A stretch of DNA of 64,000 bases from Gracilaria domingensis. Its lineage: Eukaryota > Rhodophyta > Florideophyceae > Gracilariales > Gracilariaceae. The notes below the pieces were generated by a model. It was given only the letters and a program-made list of their open reading frames with translations. It was not told where the DNA came from and did no database searches. Position numbers and translations under genes: made by a program. The DNA lies in contig VCMS01000068.1 in assembly GCA_022539475.1 (NCBI GenBank), positions 62,001-126,000 on the forward strand, given 5' to 3'. Below, one piece after another: positions 50,348 through 60,180 of this stretch (the stretch's first letter is position 1; the number at the start of each line of letters is the position of its first letter).

Positions 50348-52045
50348 TCATCCCAACTCATTCGAATACCAAGACCGAGCATAATCTGTGCGAACCGGAG
50401 CTTCAGGACGCTCTCTAGGTGCAGGAAGGTCTAGGCCAGCAAAGGCAGTCACGTAACTTTCTGTCAAATGGGAGTTGATGCACTCCGGGGTGACTAGCAT
50501 CTGTTCGAGGAGGCGAGGGTGCACGACGTGACTTGCATACGCCTCCGTTGCGATATAGGCTGGAGCTGGCTCCTTACCCGTTCTGGAAGTTTCGCGTCTC
50601 TTCTTGCGCTCAGACATTCCTGCGTCTGTTTTCGGTAGTAGCCAATGAACTCCATGATGGGAAGGGAGATACAGAGGCTTAGAATCACGGTTGTCCCGCG
50701 GCATGACCTGCCGTTGTGTGGAACATGATTCATGAAGCTTCTTCACATCTCTGTTAGCTATGATTTCTTTCTTTTCTTGGATTGACAGTGGCAGATGATG
50801 CAGAAAATGAAGTTGACGAAAGAGATTCTGAGCCGAGTCAAAACAAAGCGTTGGCACAACATCATCAGCGTGAATAAAACACTCAACGGCATCGCTCCAG
50901 TCTGGATCTATCTTGTGCTTCGGTCCAAATATGGGGCATGGGGCCATAGCGTAACACCTCACGCCCCGGAAACCGTTCATGAGAAGAATCTTGGTCAGGA
51001 GTATAGCAACCCCACCACCCAGGCTGTGGCCGGTCACCACTAAGGAGTACCGCGGATACTTTAAGAGAGCGGCACGCAATCTAGGCAACAGGCTTGTATA
51101 CAACGCCTCCGCGGCGTCTTTCATGCCACTGTGAGCGTATCCGCCTGCAAAAGGAGCATTCTCACACAAAAGGTCCGTGATAAGATCGCTGATAGAGCTC
51201 GTCCCGCGAATAGAGATGACTATCGACTTGTACACTTTATCAAGAACGAGAAAATGCCTCGGGATGTTTATATGCTCTCCGTCCAAATGTGAGACCAGAA
51301 TCTCATGATCTTCTAGTCGTAGCATATACTTTGCGACATCAATTCCGCGAAAACCATGAACGCGTGGGAGGTAAGACGGTTCGAGAATTCCACCTGTCTG
51401 AAGCATAATATAGCCATAACATGCCACAGCATAGTCAAGATAGTGGCGTCCGAGGACGAGGACATCAAGCGAGCTTGGAGCTGCCTCTCTCCCCGACAGC
51501 ATCAGTTGACGACTTTGATCCTCATGCAGCATTCTTGCAAAGGACACATCATAGTACACGTGATGAAACCTCTCGGGGCGAGGGAGATCACACTGAAACT
51601 TGTCAACGATTTTGCCAATTGCCTGAACAGCTTCACTCCAAGCCATACGTTGAAGATGAACGCGCGCGGCTTCTTCTTTCTCGGTCTCAAATATCTCCTG
51701 TGCTCTTCTTGCGCCATATGATACCAGAACTTGGCCAGCGAAGAAGGAAAAAATCCCTCCAACGAAGGAGGCAAGCTTTGAGCTTGTTGTTCGCTTCAGA
51801 AGTATTGCACCAGCCGTGTAGCTCAAAGCGCCGAATGCAATGCGGCCGGGCAGAATGAGGAAGGCCAGCCAGCGTTGACTTCGACGATCATCATTAACAG
51901 GTGGTTCCAGATTAAGAAGGTCCTCTTCCAAGGGATAGGCATCATACCCTGAAGCTTGGTTGGCGCTACTACTTGGAACGAGTAAGGGTGATGACCCTGA
52001 AGCCCCAGGTTGACTGACAGGCGGTTCCAGTGCTGGATCTGTCAT
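50348..52045 (-). CDS. Class 3 (diacylglycerol lipase-like) lipase
   Basis: A 565-residue lipase. Two or three hydrophobic segments lie at about 60-110 (LAFLILPGRIAFGALSY; LASFVGGIFSFFAGQVLVSYG), suggesting membrane anchoring. The catalytic core is lipase class 3: VISIRGTSSISDLITDLL (oxyanion region), VVTGHSLGGGVAILL with Ser at 341, an Asp near 393 in CFIHADDVVP, and a His near 526 in CINSHLTESY. The region resembles diacylglycerol lipases, which release monoacylglycerol from membrane diacylglycerol. The N-terminal 55 residues are Ser/Pro-rich. Intronless; converges on the FBPase-like gene with 213 bp between stops. Confidence 0.92.
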   Translation of the reverse strand: MTDPALEPPVSQPGASGSSPLLVPSSSANQASGYDAYPLEEDLLNLEPPVNDDRRSQRWLAFLILPGRIAFGALSYTAGAILLKRTTSSKLASFVGGIFSFFAGQVLVSYGARRAQEIFETEKEEAARVHLQRMAWSEAVQAIGKIVDKFQCDLPRPERFHHVYYDVSFARMLHEDQSRQLMLSGREAAPSSLDVLVLGRHYLDYAVACYGYIMLQTGGILEPSYLPRVHGFRGIDVAKYMLRLEDHEILVSHLDGEHINIPRHFLVLDKVYKSIVISIRGTSSISDLITDLLCENAPFAGGYAHSGMKDAAEALYTSLLPRLRAALLKYPRYSLVVTGHSLGGGVAILLTKILLMNGFRGVRCYAMAPCPIFGPKHKIDPDWSDAVECFIHADDVVPTLCFDSAQNLFRQLHFLHHLPLSIQEKKEIIANRDVKKLHESCSTQRQVMPRDNRDSKPLYLPSHHGVHWLLPKTDAGMSERKKRRETSRTGKEPAPAYIATEAYASHVVHPRLLEQMLVTPECINSHLTESYVTAFAGLDLPAPRERPEAPVRTDYARSWYSNELG

Positions 52046-53343
52046 TCCAGGGAACCAAGAAACCAGGTGCTCTCTGTTTCAAAGCGTATATCGAGCGGGT
52101 CTAGTTGGCATCCACAACAGAAATCGGATAAGCAGCTTCTAGACAAGCTGCGTGTTTATATTCAGAACGCTCGAGAGGGCCACAGACAGAGCTGCCTAAC
52201 GCCTAGGATATGGCGCACAAGGGTATAGAGAATGATCCGTTTGAGAGTTACGATACGAAGGTGATTCAAAGCGAAACGAGAGCCAAGGCCATGTCGAAGC
52301 TTGTGGTCGGTTGTCAGAACTTCTGGAACAACGAATTGTACAAGTATGTCCCGCTTTTCTGAGATGATTACCGACGCTTTAGTTCGGGCCAAAGACGATT
52401 TAAACAGCAATTTGCTTGCGGGGCATAACAGTTCGGGGCGTAATTTGGGACCTTATAAATCGCCAGTAAGTAGCTGGTGAGTCCTTTCCCTTTAGCGGCG
52501 AGTGTCGGCAACCTGCTTGGAATGACGCCCTTATCCACTACCTCCTTCGCACAGAAAGAACGCCAGCGTCTCCATCAACTTCAGCACTATTCAGACGAGG
52601 TGATTCTGATGAACTATTGAGAAAACACTACCCTTTAAACATGTATCGAGGAATTTTTCTTGTTCATTTCCCGCAGTTCGGAGTCCCATAATACCCAAAG
52701 GACGAGATACGCAACTACGAGTCGTAGTCTACCACGGTACCAACCTTCGCACTTTGGTCACCAAAGTTCAGTGATCATCAACCGCTTCACCGCCTCTAGC
52801 AATCGTCGGTGATCTGTATCGTAACGACTAGATATGGAAAATGTTTCTAATCAGCCGTTTCCGACTCCAGCGTCTTTATACAAGTCTCCCTGAACACGAC
52901 AATGCGTCCTCTTCTATTTTGAGACGTCGTTATAAATTAATAGAACTACTCTCTCTTCTCATACTTTGTATGTACGTTGATCTGGACCAAGTGAAAAAGT
53001 ATTTCAATGCTTAGTTTTCTGTACTTAGCTTTTTAGCGACAGATTTCGGTTCCATGTTCCTCGCGCAAAGAACAAGCATCGTATCGAGACCTAAATGGCG
53101 TATCAGGAGCAGCTGTGAGTTTGTTATAGAACGGTAGTACTCGAATGATTATGTGCGAATTAGGAGTACTCAGGAGGTCTATCTGAGTCAGTCCAACATC
53201 AACAACGCTTTGAACAATGGTTCCAAACTTTCTATGAATCTACCCTTGTACACCTGTATGCACTCTCCGTTTCGCTTCTGAGCCCACGGCCTCTCCAGAT
53301 AAATTCTCTTACATGCTTCACAAAGCTAAAACAACTGTTTCTT
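52046..53343. other. Intergenic region, nothing recognised
   Basis: 1.3 kb with only short, unremarkable frames of about 80 codons or fewer. It should include the lipase promoter at its left end. Confidence 0.4.
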
Positions 53344-53810
53344 TTACGTCACAACATAAGTGAGTCCTAAAGGACTTGGTTGAGCTTCATTTTCCATTGC
53401 TACTGGGACAGTCCATTCCCCCTGTTCGAAAAACATAGACCTGACCTGACCGCAGGCACCTAAACACGACATCAAGTGAAGCTCCTCACATCCTTGGTAA
53501 CACAAAAATACAAAAGCAAATTGCTTCAGGCAAACGCACCATCGGAACCTGTTGCAGTGCGTTGTGTTCCAGGGTTTGCTCTGTCGCAACGAGGTCCAGG
53601 TGGTAAAGAATGACCCTCGCTGTCTTTGAAACGACATTCTCTGTACGACTTAACATCAATCAAGTTCAGCAAACCCTTACCAAAGGAAACTTCAAAGCAC
53701 TGGCAATCGTTTGTACTACAGATTCCACACCATGATTTAGCATATGACAACTGCAGAAGAGAGCAAAGAACAGTCAAAAGGGCAACGATTGAAAGGCGTT
53801 TAGAAACCAT
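53344..53810 (-). CDS. Small secreted Cys-rich protein, unknown
   Basis: Residues 1-23 form a signal peptide (MVSKRLSIVALLTVLCSLL), followed by a Cys-rich mature part (KSWCGICSTNDCQCFEVSFG). Unspliced, the product is 93 residues. A 47-nt intron (53493-53539, GTGCGT...CCAAG) would keep the frame and add GCEELHLMSCLGACGQVRS and more, giving 139 residues with nine Cys in the mature protein. The spliced form is favoured because the added sequence continues the Cys-rich theme, but the intron is unusually short. A (CT)n tract directly precedes the ATG on the sense strand. Family not recognised. Confidence 0.5.
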
Positions 53811-54841
53811 TTCAGAGAGAGAGAGAGAGAGCAAAAAGGGATGGAGATTGAAGTAAGATATGGGAGAATAATAAAAAAAGAGTCCTTTCTTCTCCTGTTC
53901 GGCTGATGAGAAGCTGTTTGTCTTGATTTCCGGTTACCTTCATGTCTAAGTAGTACTTTGGAGGTGTCGGTATATATGTGACACTCCGATGTGCAATTAC
54001 GTAATGGCCTCATTAAATCAGCAGCTGGTTTGGTCAAAGCAAAGACGTTTTGCGAACGTTCCTTCTCCAATGTCTCTTGCCCAAGAAACCATTCATTCTC
54101 AGCGCTTTCGGAACGCTTTGAGCTAAATTGAACGTACTCGGACCAGATTTCAGCAGGATGTGAAATAACGTGAAGTATGATTACTTAACACGGGCCTCAG
54201 ACGATTAAGGCGCCAGTCCATACATACCAAAGCCTTTAACGCAATTCTGAACTGTAAACAATACTGAGTCGGCTCGCCCCAAAGCAAGTAGACGCTTAAG
54301 GTTACGCCATCTATACCCTTGTTCAGAGTAACTTCAATCATATACGCAACTTTAATGCAAGAATTCGAGTAACATCAAACACTATCGCCAGGACTCTTAA
54401 CGTATATCCTTCGCTAGAATATCTGGCAGTACCTTCCATCAGGACACGAGGCGATGCAAGGTGTCCATTACACGCACACGTAGGTTTTTGCGTCAGACAT
54501 TGAGCAGGTGAGGCATCAACATCCTACAGAACCTTTGAAGGAAGTAGCGTAACCCTTTCCTTGATGAAAGCGCAAGCCGTGTCTCTACACGGTAGTCTGG
54601 CGTAACTGCTATCTGGTGCCAACGGAAGCTTTTCCTCAACCGGTGCGGGATTCGATTTCTAAATGCTACACATCAAAATGTCAAGTAGTTATCTAGAATC
54701 ACGACTCGTACTTCCCACGTTGAAGGAGGAGTAGGAGTAAGAGTCGGCGATTTCGATCTACAGCACTGTTGGTAGTATTCACGAAAATGAGTAAGGTTCT
54801 GTCGCGGAAGAACATTAGATTGGCGTTCAAGTGTCTCAAAC
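53811..54841. other. Intergenic region, nothing recognised
   Basis: A 1-kb stretch of low gene potential. Begins with the GA/CT tract (53815-53831). No motif, repeat or RNA gene was recognised. Confidence 0.4.
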
Positions 54842-55483
54842 TTACGCACAGAAGGCTATGACTGATGTGAGGGCAACCGGAGGATGTTCGTATACACTGT
54901 ACACAGCTGAATTCAACCCGGGGCGGGGGGGCCTTGTCCGGAATATGAGCGTCCGCTTTCCATTGAAGCGCTTACGAAGCTGTACCAGCTCGAATCCTAA
55001 TCGACAGAACACTACTACACGTACCTTCCACAACTGGTTATGGGTTTGTACGATCCATGTCGACGTCAACCGCACATTGTGTGACCCGGCCAACTTCCTT
55101 TTGATCGCTTTTGTATTCTTCTTGGCTCTCCGTTTGCAGCTAGAACTCATGAAGTAGAGCTTCTGCCGTGGCGTAAGATCGGAAGCCGTACTTTTTGATC
55201 TACCTCTTTCTCCGAGGGCGAGGTGGTCTGCAGCTTCCGGAGGGCTTTTATACCAGTTCCACCCCACCCTCTGAAAAATAACGAAAATCAATCTTTTCTT
55301 GGTTGCAAATACTTGATCCGAGAGAAACGGTCGAATTTCCTCTCCTGTGCTTCTCTGTGCGTCAGGAAGAATGGAAGGGTTCGCCTCCATCACTGAGCTC
55401 CTGGCATTAGCAGTTAAGAAATATACTGCGAAAAGTTCGTCGACATCAGCCAACCCAACCTTCGTCTGCAGGGATATTTTCAT
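54842..55483 (-). CDS. Hypothetical protein, 213 residues
   Basis: An uninterrupted frame from an ATG at 55483. The product is basic, with a Lys/Arg-rich middle (SSSCKRRAKKNTKAIKRKLAG) and no clear membrane segment. Nothing recognisable was found. The length is more than expected by chance in this moderate-GC region, but a competing plus-strand frame (54831-55157) ends with a hydrophobic stretch, so the coding strand is uncertain. If real, it shares a 77-bp promoter with the TOC34-like gene. Confidence 0.35.
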   Translation of the reverse strand: MKISLQTKVGLADVDELFAVYFLTANARSSVMEANPSILPDAQRSTGEEIRPFLSDQVFATKKRLIFVIFQRVGWNWYKSPPEAADHLALGERGRSKSTASDLTPRQKLYFMSSSCKRRAKKNTKAIKRKLAGSHNVRLTSTWIVQTHNQLWKVRVVVFCRLGFELVQLRKRFNGKRTLIFRTRPPRPGLNSAVYSVYEHPPVALTSVIAFCA

Positions 55484-55560
55484 CGTTTGTTCCTTTACCA
55501 AGGCTGCGGTGCCTGCGAGTTTTCTAACATGACGAACTAGTTACCCGTAAACATTTCGGA

Positions 55561-56991
55561 ATGGCTTCGAAAGGTGAGATTGACGAAGACAAGGTATTTG
55601 CAGCGCTGCTGCCTCTACAGCGTTGCGAAGTGCCCGAGCTTGCTGAGCAATTTGTAGACGAAGATTCAACAGCTGATCATGTACACCGAAAACTTGAAAC
55701 GAATCAAATTCTTGGACCGGTTCCAGATGAAGCATTGCTGAATGCCACACGCTCATGGCTAGCAGAACTCGAGCTAACCCTTGAAGATTTGCATTCCTGC
55801 ACGGGCTTGTGCAAAATTCTTGGCTCAGACGAACAGATTGATGGTTATCGAAAAAGGTACAGGATGTTTGTAGAAGGTGCAAAGTATGCAGACATCCCAC
55901 TGGAAAACATTCCCTCCCTGCATGACATACGGTTCGAGCGCAATTGGCCAAAACTCCTATGTGCCGTGGCTCATCTTGCACGCTTTGTGGACCGAGAACG
56001 ATGGGACGCATGTCTCGAAACGGCTGGTGCCACACAGCCGACTCGCTGGCGTGATGTAATGCGAAATGAGAGTTGGGAAGGAGATGATACGGCTCGTCAG
56101 ATTGCTCGCCTGGTGGAATCACATTGTACATTTGTTGTGGCTGGAACTCAAGGAAGCGGTAAATCTGAAACTCTACTAACGCTTCTGTCCCGGCGACTGT
56201 TTTCATCGTCGCATGCATTGTCATACGAACAGTCTCCAGAAAGCATGTCTGAGAAGCAACGTTCTGACATTGAAAAGAGGCGTCATTTGGCGGTAGTGAA
56301 CTGGCCTAGCTTTCCACTCGAGGAAAACGTTCCTTTCGGATCTGCAAAGGTCGCCATGGCGCACGTGAAGGTTGACGGAGTGGTTCTTTCGTTCATGGAA
56401 CTGCCTGAAATGAGCACCGCTTTCGACCATCTGGATCGCAACATGCAGATTGTGAACTATGAGTTTGGAAATCTAGAACGAGTCCAGCGTGACATACAGG
56501 GAGAACATCCTAGAATCATTCTCGTCGTAGAACGTCTGGATGACTTTTGCGAGAAAGAGTTTCGTGAGCATGTGACAAAGCTGCGACGCTTGTTTGGAAC
56601 TGATTTGATTTACAGAATGATCGTCATTCTTACGCACGGCTACTCATATCCTCCGGGGAAAATGAGCTACCAGGTGTGGATATTTGATCAAATCCGTCGG
56701 GTGCGGGAAACTCTACAGAAGATATGGAAGAAGAAATGTCCAGAAGTGCCGGTCGTTATCGTGGAGAACAGTGAGAATTGCCCCATTGAGAACGGGCACC
56801 GTAGAATACCGAATGGGAGTGATTTTGTTCAAGAGTTTCTCAACAGCGTGGAGCTTGTTCTGCGAAGAGGGCAACGAGATTTCGAGCTGGTGCCCACTCC
56901 CCCAAAGGGTGGTGGGAGTATCATGTTCTGGTGGGAGCAGTGTGTCTGTTACTGTGGCGCCTTCGATGAAGAAGATCAGGTAACGATCTGA
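55561..56991 (+). CDS. TOC34/TOC159-type plastid import GTPase
   Basis: A 476-residue GTPase of the AIG1/TOC family, which on plastid outer membranes recognises transit peptides. The P-loop is GTQGSGKSETL near 195. The C-terminal half follows TOC34 closely: ILVVERLDDF, then FGTDLIYRMIVILTHGYSYPPGKMSYQ with the G4-like LTHG near 357, then VPVVIVENSENC with the ENS (G5) motif near 401, and RRIPNGSDFV. Odd points: G3, normally DTPG, reads ELPE near 280; about 190 residues of unfamiliar sequence precede the P-loop; and the usual C-terminal membrane anchor is not obvious (only SIMFWWEQCVCYCGAF). The coding end lies next to a GTAACG, so a further exon with the anchor is possible. Confidence 0.75.
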   Translation: MASKGEIDEDKVFAALLPLQRCEVPELAEQFVDEDSTADHVHRKLETNQILGPVPDEALLNATRSWLAELELTLEDLHSCTGLCKILGSDEQIDGYRKRYRMFVEGAKYADIPLENIPSLHDIRFERNWPKLLCAVAHLARFVDRERWDACLETAGATQPTRWRDVMRNESWEGDDTARQIARLVESHCTFVVAGTQGSGKSETLLTLLSRRLFSSSHALSYEQSPESMSEKQRSDIEKRRHLAVVNWPSFPLEENVPFGSAKVAMAHVKVDGVVLSFMELPEMSTAFDHLDRNMQIVNYEFGNLERVQRDIQGEHPRIILVVERLDDFCEKEFREHVTKLRRLFGTDLIYRMIVILTHGYSYPPGKMSYQVWIFDQIRRVRETLQKIWKKKCPEVPVVIVENSENCPIENGHRRIPNGSDFVQEFLNSVELVLRRGQRDFELVPTPPKGGGSIMFWWEQCVCYCGAFDEEDQVTI

Positions 56992-57289
56992 TCAGCTGTG
57001 AACGACCAATGCGCATGCGATGGAATAACCGTTGATCATCAACGGCATCCCATCACCACGGCGTTTCCTTGCACCTCAAGTTTGAATTTGAGAGGGCTTC
57101 TTCTGTAATAATGGAGCCCGCGAAGCTTACAGATGCACAATCTGGGAGGAGATTGTGCGGCCTTCCGCTGTCCGCTTTGAAACGGGGCGCAGATCAACCG
57201 ACTCTTGATCTGCACCCCAAATCACTCGGGCCTGGTAATCTTCTTGCACGAGAGCTCGCCGTGTCTGTCTCCCCATCGTTCACCGAAAA

Positions 57290-57634
57290 ATGAACAGTTC
57301 CCTTTCCAAGCGGCATCGAGGCATGCATCAAGCGACATCAACCCGCAATCAGCCGGCGTTCGCCACTTTCTCAGCGGCGTTCTCTCGTAGAGAATTGTTG
57401 ACACTTTTGACGGGCATAGGAATCGGCTCCGCCATATCTCCGCGTCGGGCACTTGCAGACGAGAAGAAGCCAAAGAAAGGAGAACGTGGTTCAAAGGAAG
57501 CAAAAGGATATCAACTGTGTTTGTCACAATGTTTGTACGATTGTACGACCCCAAAAGCGGGCATGGCAAAGGAACGATCGCAATGTCGAACTGAATGTAA
57601 GGATGAATGTGCGGTCAGTCGTGAACAATTGTGA
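57290..57634 (+). CDS. Small Tat-targeted thylakoid lumen protein, Cys-rich
   Basis: A 114-residue protein. Residues 1-30 are rich in Ser, Thr and Arg, like a plastid transit peptide. A twin-arginine signal follows: SRRELLTLLTGIGIGSAIS (R33-R34), then a cleavage site after RRALA near 58. The mature part is about 56 residues, Lys-rich, with six Cys in two clusters (CLSQCLYDC and CRTECKDEC). Tat substrates are imported folded, often with cofactor or disulfides; the paired CxxxC spacing suggests metal binding or disulfides (inference). The family was not identified. The ATG at 57290 is the first in frame. Confidence 0.7.
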   Translation: MNSSLSKRHRGMHQATSTRNQPAFATFSAAFSRRELLTLLTGIGIGSAISPRRALADEKKPKKGERGSKEAKGYQLCLSQCLYDCTTPKAGMAKERSQCRTECKDECAVSREQL

Positions 57635-57874
57635 ACGTGGAGAACATGGTGTTGATGTTATGTGCACTGACGCTAGAAAACGCGCGCCAAGTATTTACGA
57701 AGGATGAAGGGAAACTAGCCGCGTAGAGTACGTACCAAGTCTAGCCAGGAAGACATGTAAACAAGAGTGTTGCAAGAAAAAAGAGGGGGCAAAGCACATG
57801 CATTGTATACAAGCCGAAAGCATGCAAAACGCATTAAGATTGATTAAGAGCAGCGCGTCGATATATAGAGCGGC

Positions 57875-58660
57875 TCATTCGTCCTCGTCGTCTTCATCAT
57901 CTTCATCTCCGCCACCATGAACATCGGTGGCATAAGCAGCGCCCGGAGCGTGGTAAGCGGCGGCTGGCGCGCGGGCCTGTTGTGCATATGTGTCGCCGGC
58001 CTGTCCCGCTTGCACGGCCGCTTGTTCCTCATCCGAACTGGTCTCCGGGTCATACCAAGCGCGCTGTTGTTGTTGTTGCAGTGGCTGTTGCTCATCGCGA
58101 TTCTCCTCTGCGTACTGATCGGCTTGTTCTTGTTGCTGATCTTCAGCGCGTTGCTTCTTCTTCTGCTTGTACTTGTTATAGGCCAAGGCACCCAGCCCAA
58201 CTGCAGCGGTAGCACCTGCCACGGCGCCGGTAATCTTGGCGGCGTCGGAATGAAAGAAGCCTTCCTTGTCGCCCTTCTCCATCTCGGCCACAAGCGCAAG
58301 CGATCCCATGCCGTTGACGACCGGGAAATCGCCCGCGGACCGGCCGCTGTCGCGCACGTTGGATAACAGAATGCCGGCCGAGCCCAGCGACGGAATGCCG
58401 GGCGAGCCGGTGTCGAAGAGAAACAGGGTGAGATACTTGGGCTGCGGGCGATTGTCAGCCTCGAACGCCTTGAGCTCGTTGGTGAGATCGACGTGGAAGG
58501 ACTCGTTCCAGATTGCGAGCCCGTCCTGCTGGGTGACGGTGGCGCTGGACTTGTAGAGCTCGTGCGAGATGTCGCCGTCGAAGCAGGCGACGGCGAACGG
58601 GTACACGCCGCCCACGCCCTTGGCGTGGGTGATTTCGACGTTGAGTCGGAGCGGGGCCAT
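57875..58660 (-). CDS. C2-domain protein with membrane-type segment (paralogue 1)
   Basis: A 261-residue protein. Residues 1-140 form a C2-like beta-sandwich (LNVEITHAKGVGGVYPFAVACFDG, then IWNESFHVDLT, PKYLTLFLFDTG). A short glycine/alanine-rich hydrophobic segment follows near 165-180 (ITGAVAGATAAVGLGALAYNK), then a Lys/Gln-rich region, RAWYDPETSSDEEQAA, and a highly acidic tail (GGGDEDDEDDEDE). C2 domains bind membranes or proteins, often with calcium; the Asp set for calcium is not clearly complete. The gene at 59072-59776 is a tandem paralogue. Start at the ATG at 58660; frame upstream is open but low in complexity. Confidence 0.8.
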   Translation of the reverse strand: MAPLRLNVEITHAKGVGGVYPFAVACFDGDISHELYKSSATVTQQDGLAIWNESFHVDLTNELKAFEADNRPQPKYLTLFLFDTGSPGIPSLGSAGILLSNVRDSGRSAGDFPVVNGMGSLALVAEMEKGDKEGFFHSDAAKITGAVAGATAAVGLGALAYNKYKQKKKQRAEDQQQEQADQYAEENRDEQQPLQQQQQRAWYDPETSSDEEQAAVQAGQAGDTYAQQARAPAAAYHAPGAAYATDVHGGGDEDDEDDEDE

Positions 58661-59071
58661 GGACGGAGAGCGGGGGGTGGGAGGGGGGACGGTGGGTGGC
58701 GAAGACGGCACGGGGGGGAGGCACAGGCGCGGAGGCGCGCTTCGCGGCGCGCGGCGATATGGGGGGAGCAGACGGGGGTGGCACGGCACTTGCGCGCGCA
58801 GGACGGCGCATGACTTGGCGCCACGCGTTCGGCGCTTCACAGCGCAGCACCTTCCCCCGGCGGCGGCGCGTGGCGGCGCGTGGCGGCGCGGCGCACGGCG
58901 CGCTGATTGGCACGCGCCGCATAATATCGCCGCTGGAACGCGCCGCTTACAACGTACACAGCGCCTTTATTACACGCATTGCCATTCTTCGCATCTCGCG
59001 CCGCGCGCCGCGCGCTACACGCGCATCTAACGCACTCGTACATGTCCGTTGGCGCCGCCAAGCCGGCGCCG
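58661..59071. promoter_or_regulatory. Intergenic region between the two C2 genes
   Basis: GC-rich 411 bp holding the promoter of paralogue 1 and the 3' end of paralogue 2. No gene of its own is supported. Confidence 0.4.
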
Positions 59072-59776
59072 TCAACTGTTCTCCTCCGAGCTGGACGTGT
59101 TCGGATCGTGCCACGCGCGCTCGCCGCCCACGCCGCGGCTGGCGTCGCCCTCCGCCTTGTCCTTCCGGTGCTTCCTGTACTTTTGCACGGCCAGCGCGCC
59201 CAGCCCGACGGCGACGGCGCCCGCGCCCACCTTGCCGGCCGTCTTGGCCTTGTCCGATTGCAGCAGGCCCCCCAGGCCCTCCTTCTTGTCCTTGTCGGCG
59301 GCCACCACCGCCAGCGACAGCGTGCCGCTGCCGTTGACCATTTGAAAGTCGCCGTGCGCCTTGCCGCGCTCGCGCACGGTGGACAGCAGCACGCCGGCCG
59401 ACCCCAGCGACGGCACGCCCTGCGCGCCCGTGTCGAACACGAAGAAGGTGAGGTACTTGGGCGCGGGGCGCCCGTCGGCCGCGAGCGTCTTGAGCGCCGT
59501 GGTCAAGTCCAGCTCGAACGTGTCGTTCCAGCGCGCGACGCCGCCGTCCGTGGCCGCGGCGCCCGTCTTGTACAGCTCCTGCGACACGTCGCCGTCCAGG
59601 CACACCACGACGAACGGGTACACGCCGCCCAGCCCGTTGCCGGCGTTGATCTGCACCACGAGGCGCTGCGCCGCCATGGCCGGCTCGCCGTGCGGCTGCT
59701 GCGGCTGCTGCGGCTGCTGCGGCTGCTGCTGCGCGCCTGTGTGCGGCAGAAAGTTGAAGCGGCCGCCAACGGGCAT
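59072..59776 (-). CDS. C2-domain protein with membrane-type segment (paralogue 2)
   Basis: A 234-residue protein that aligns with paralogue 1 along its whole length: VVQINAGNGLGGVYPFVVVCLDGDVSQELYKTG, ARWNDTFELDLT, PKYLTFFVFDTGAQGVPSLGSAG, then the Gly/Ala segment AGKVGAGAVAVGLGALAVQKY and the Lys-rich stretch, ending in ERAWHDPNTSSSEENS. It has an extra Gln/Pro-rich N-terminus (QQQPQQPQQPQQP) and lacks the acidic tail of paralogue 1. An ATG at residue 34 (MAAQRLVVQI) would give the same start as paralogue 1. The shared motif RAW.DP.TSS.EE near the C-terminus suggests a conserved interaction site. Confidence 0.8.
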   Translation of the reverse strand: MPVGGRFNFLPHTGAQQQPQQPQQPQQPHGEPAMAAQRLVVQINAGNGLGGVYPFVVVCLDGDVSQELYKTGAAATDGGVARWNDTFELDLTTALKTLAADGRPAPKYLTFFVFDTGAQGVPSLGSAGVLLSTVRERGKAHGDFQMVNGSGTLSLAVVAADKDKKEGLGGLLQSDKAKTAGKVGAGAVAVGLGALAVQKYRKHRKDKAEGDASRGVGGERAWHDPNTSSSEENS

Positions 59777-60180
59777 GATTGCAACGTCGGGGGAACCGCT
59801 GGCGGGCGCGACCGCGCGGGCACCGTGACGCGCGCCGCGTCGCTCTCTCTCTTATACACGCAGCGATGCACGCGCGCACGCGCGCGCGCGCGCGCGCACG
59901 CCGTTGTGATGGCGCGTCACAGCGCGCGCGCGCGCGCGCGCGCTCGCGCGACACACAGCGGCGCGCTGTAATGCGCGGGCTGTCAGCGCGCGTCACCTTC
60001 CTCCGGCGCCGCGCGCGTGCGCCGCGCGCGCCGCGCGCGCCGCCGCCGCCGCCGCCGCGCGACCACGTCGACACGTCGCCGCGGCGCGCAGATTGCGCGC
60101 GCGCAGATCGGCGCCGCTGATGAGCGCCGCGCCGCGCGCCGCGCCGCGCCGCGCCGCGCGCGCAGGGCGCGGCGCACGCC
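59777..60180. promoter_or_regulatory. GC-alternating divergent promoter region, C2 / DUF1499
   Basis: Long alternating CG/GC tracts at 59869-59899 and 59921-59950 lie between two divergent genes. Reading frames across this area are shadows of base composition. Confidence 0.5.

Noticed and set aside
54831-55157. Plus-strand 108-codon frame ending in a hydrophobic stretch
   Set aside because: Overlaps the longer minus-strand frame; neither has a known domain, so the longer one was kept as tentative.
57069-57293. 74-codon frame as a second exon of the TOC34-like gene
   Set aside because: Phase and sites would allow it, but it has no membrane anchor and its stop overlaps the next gene's ATG.
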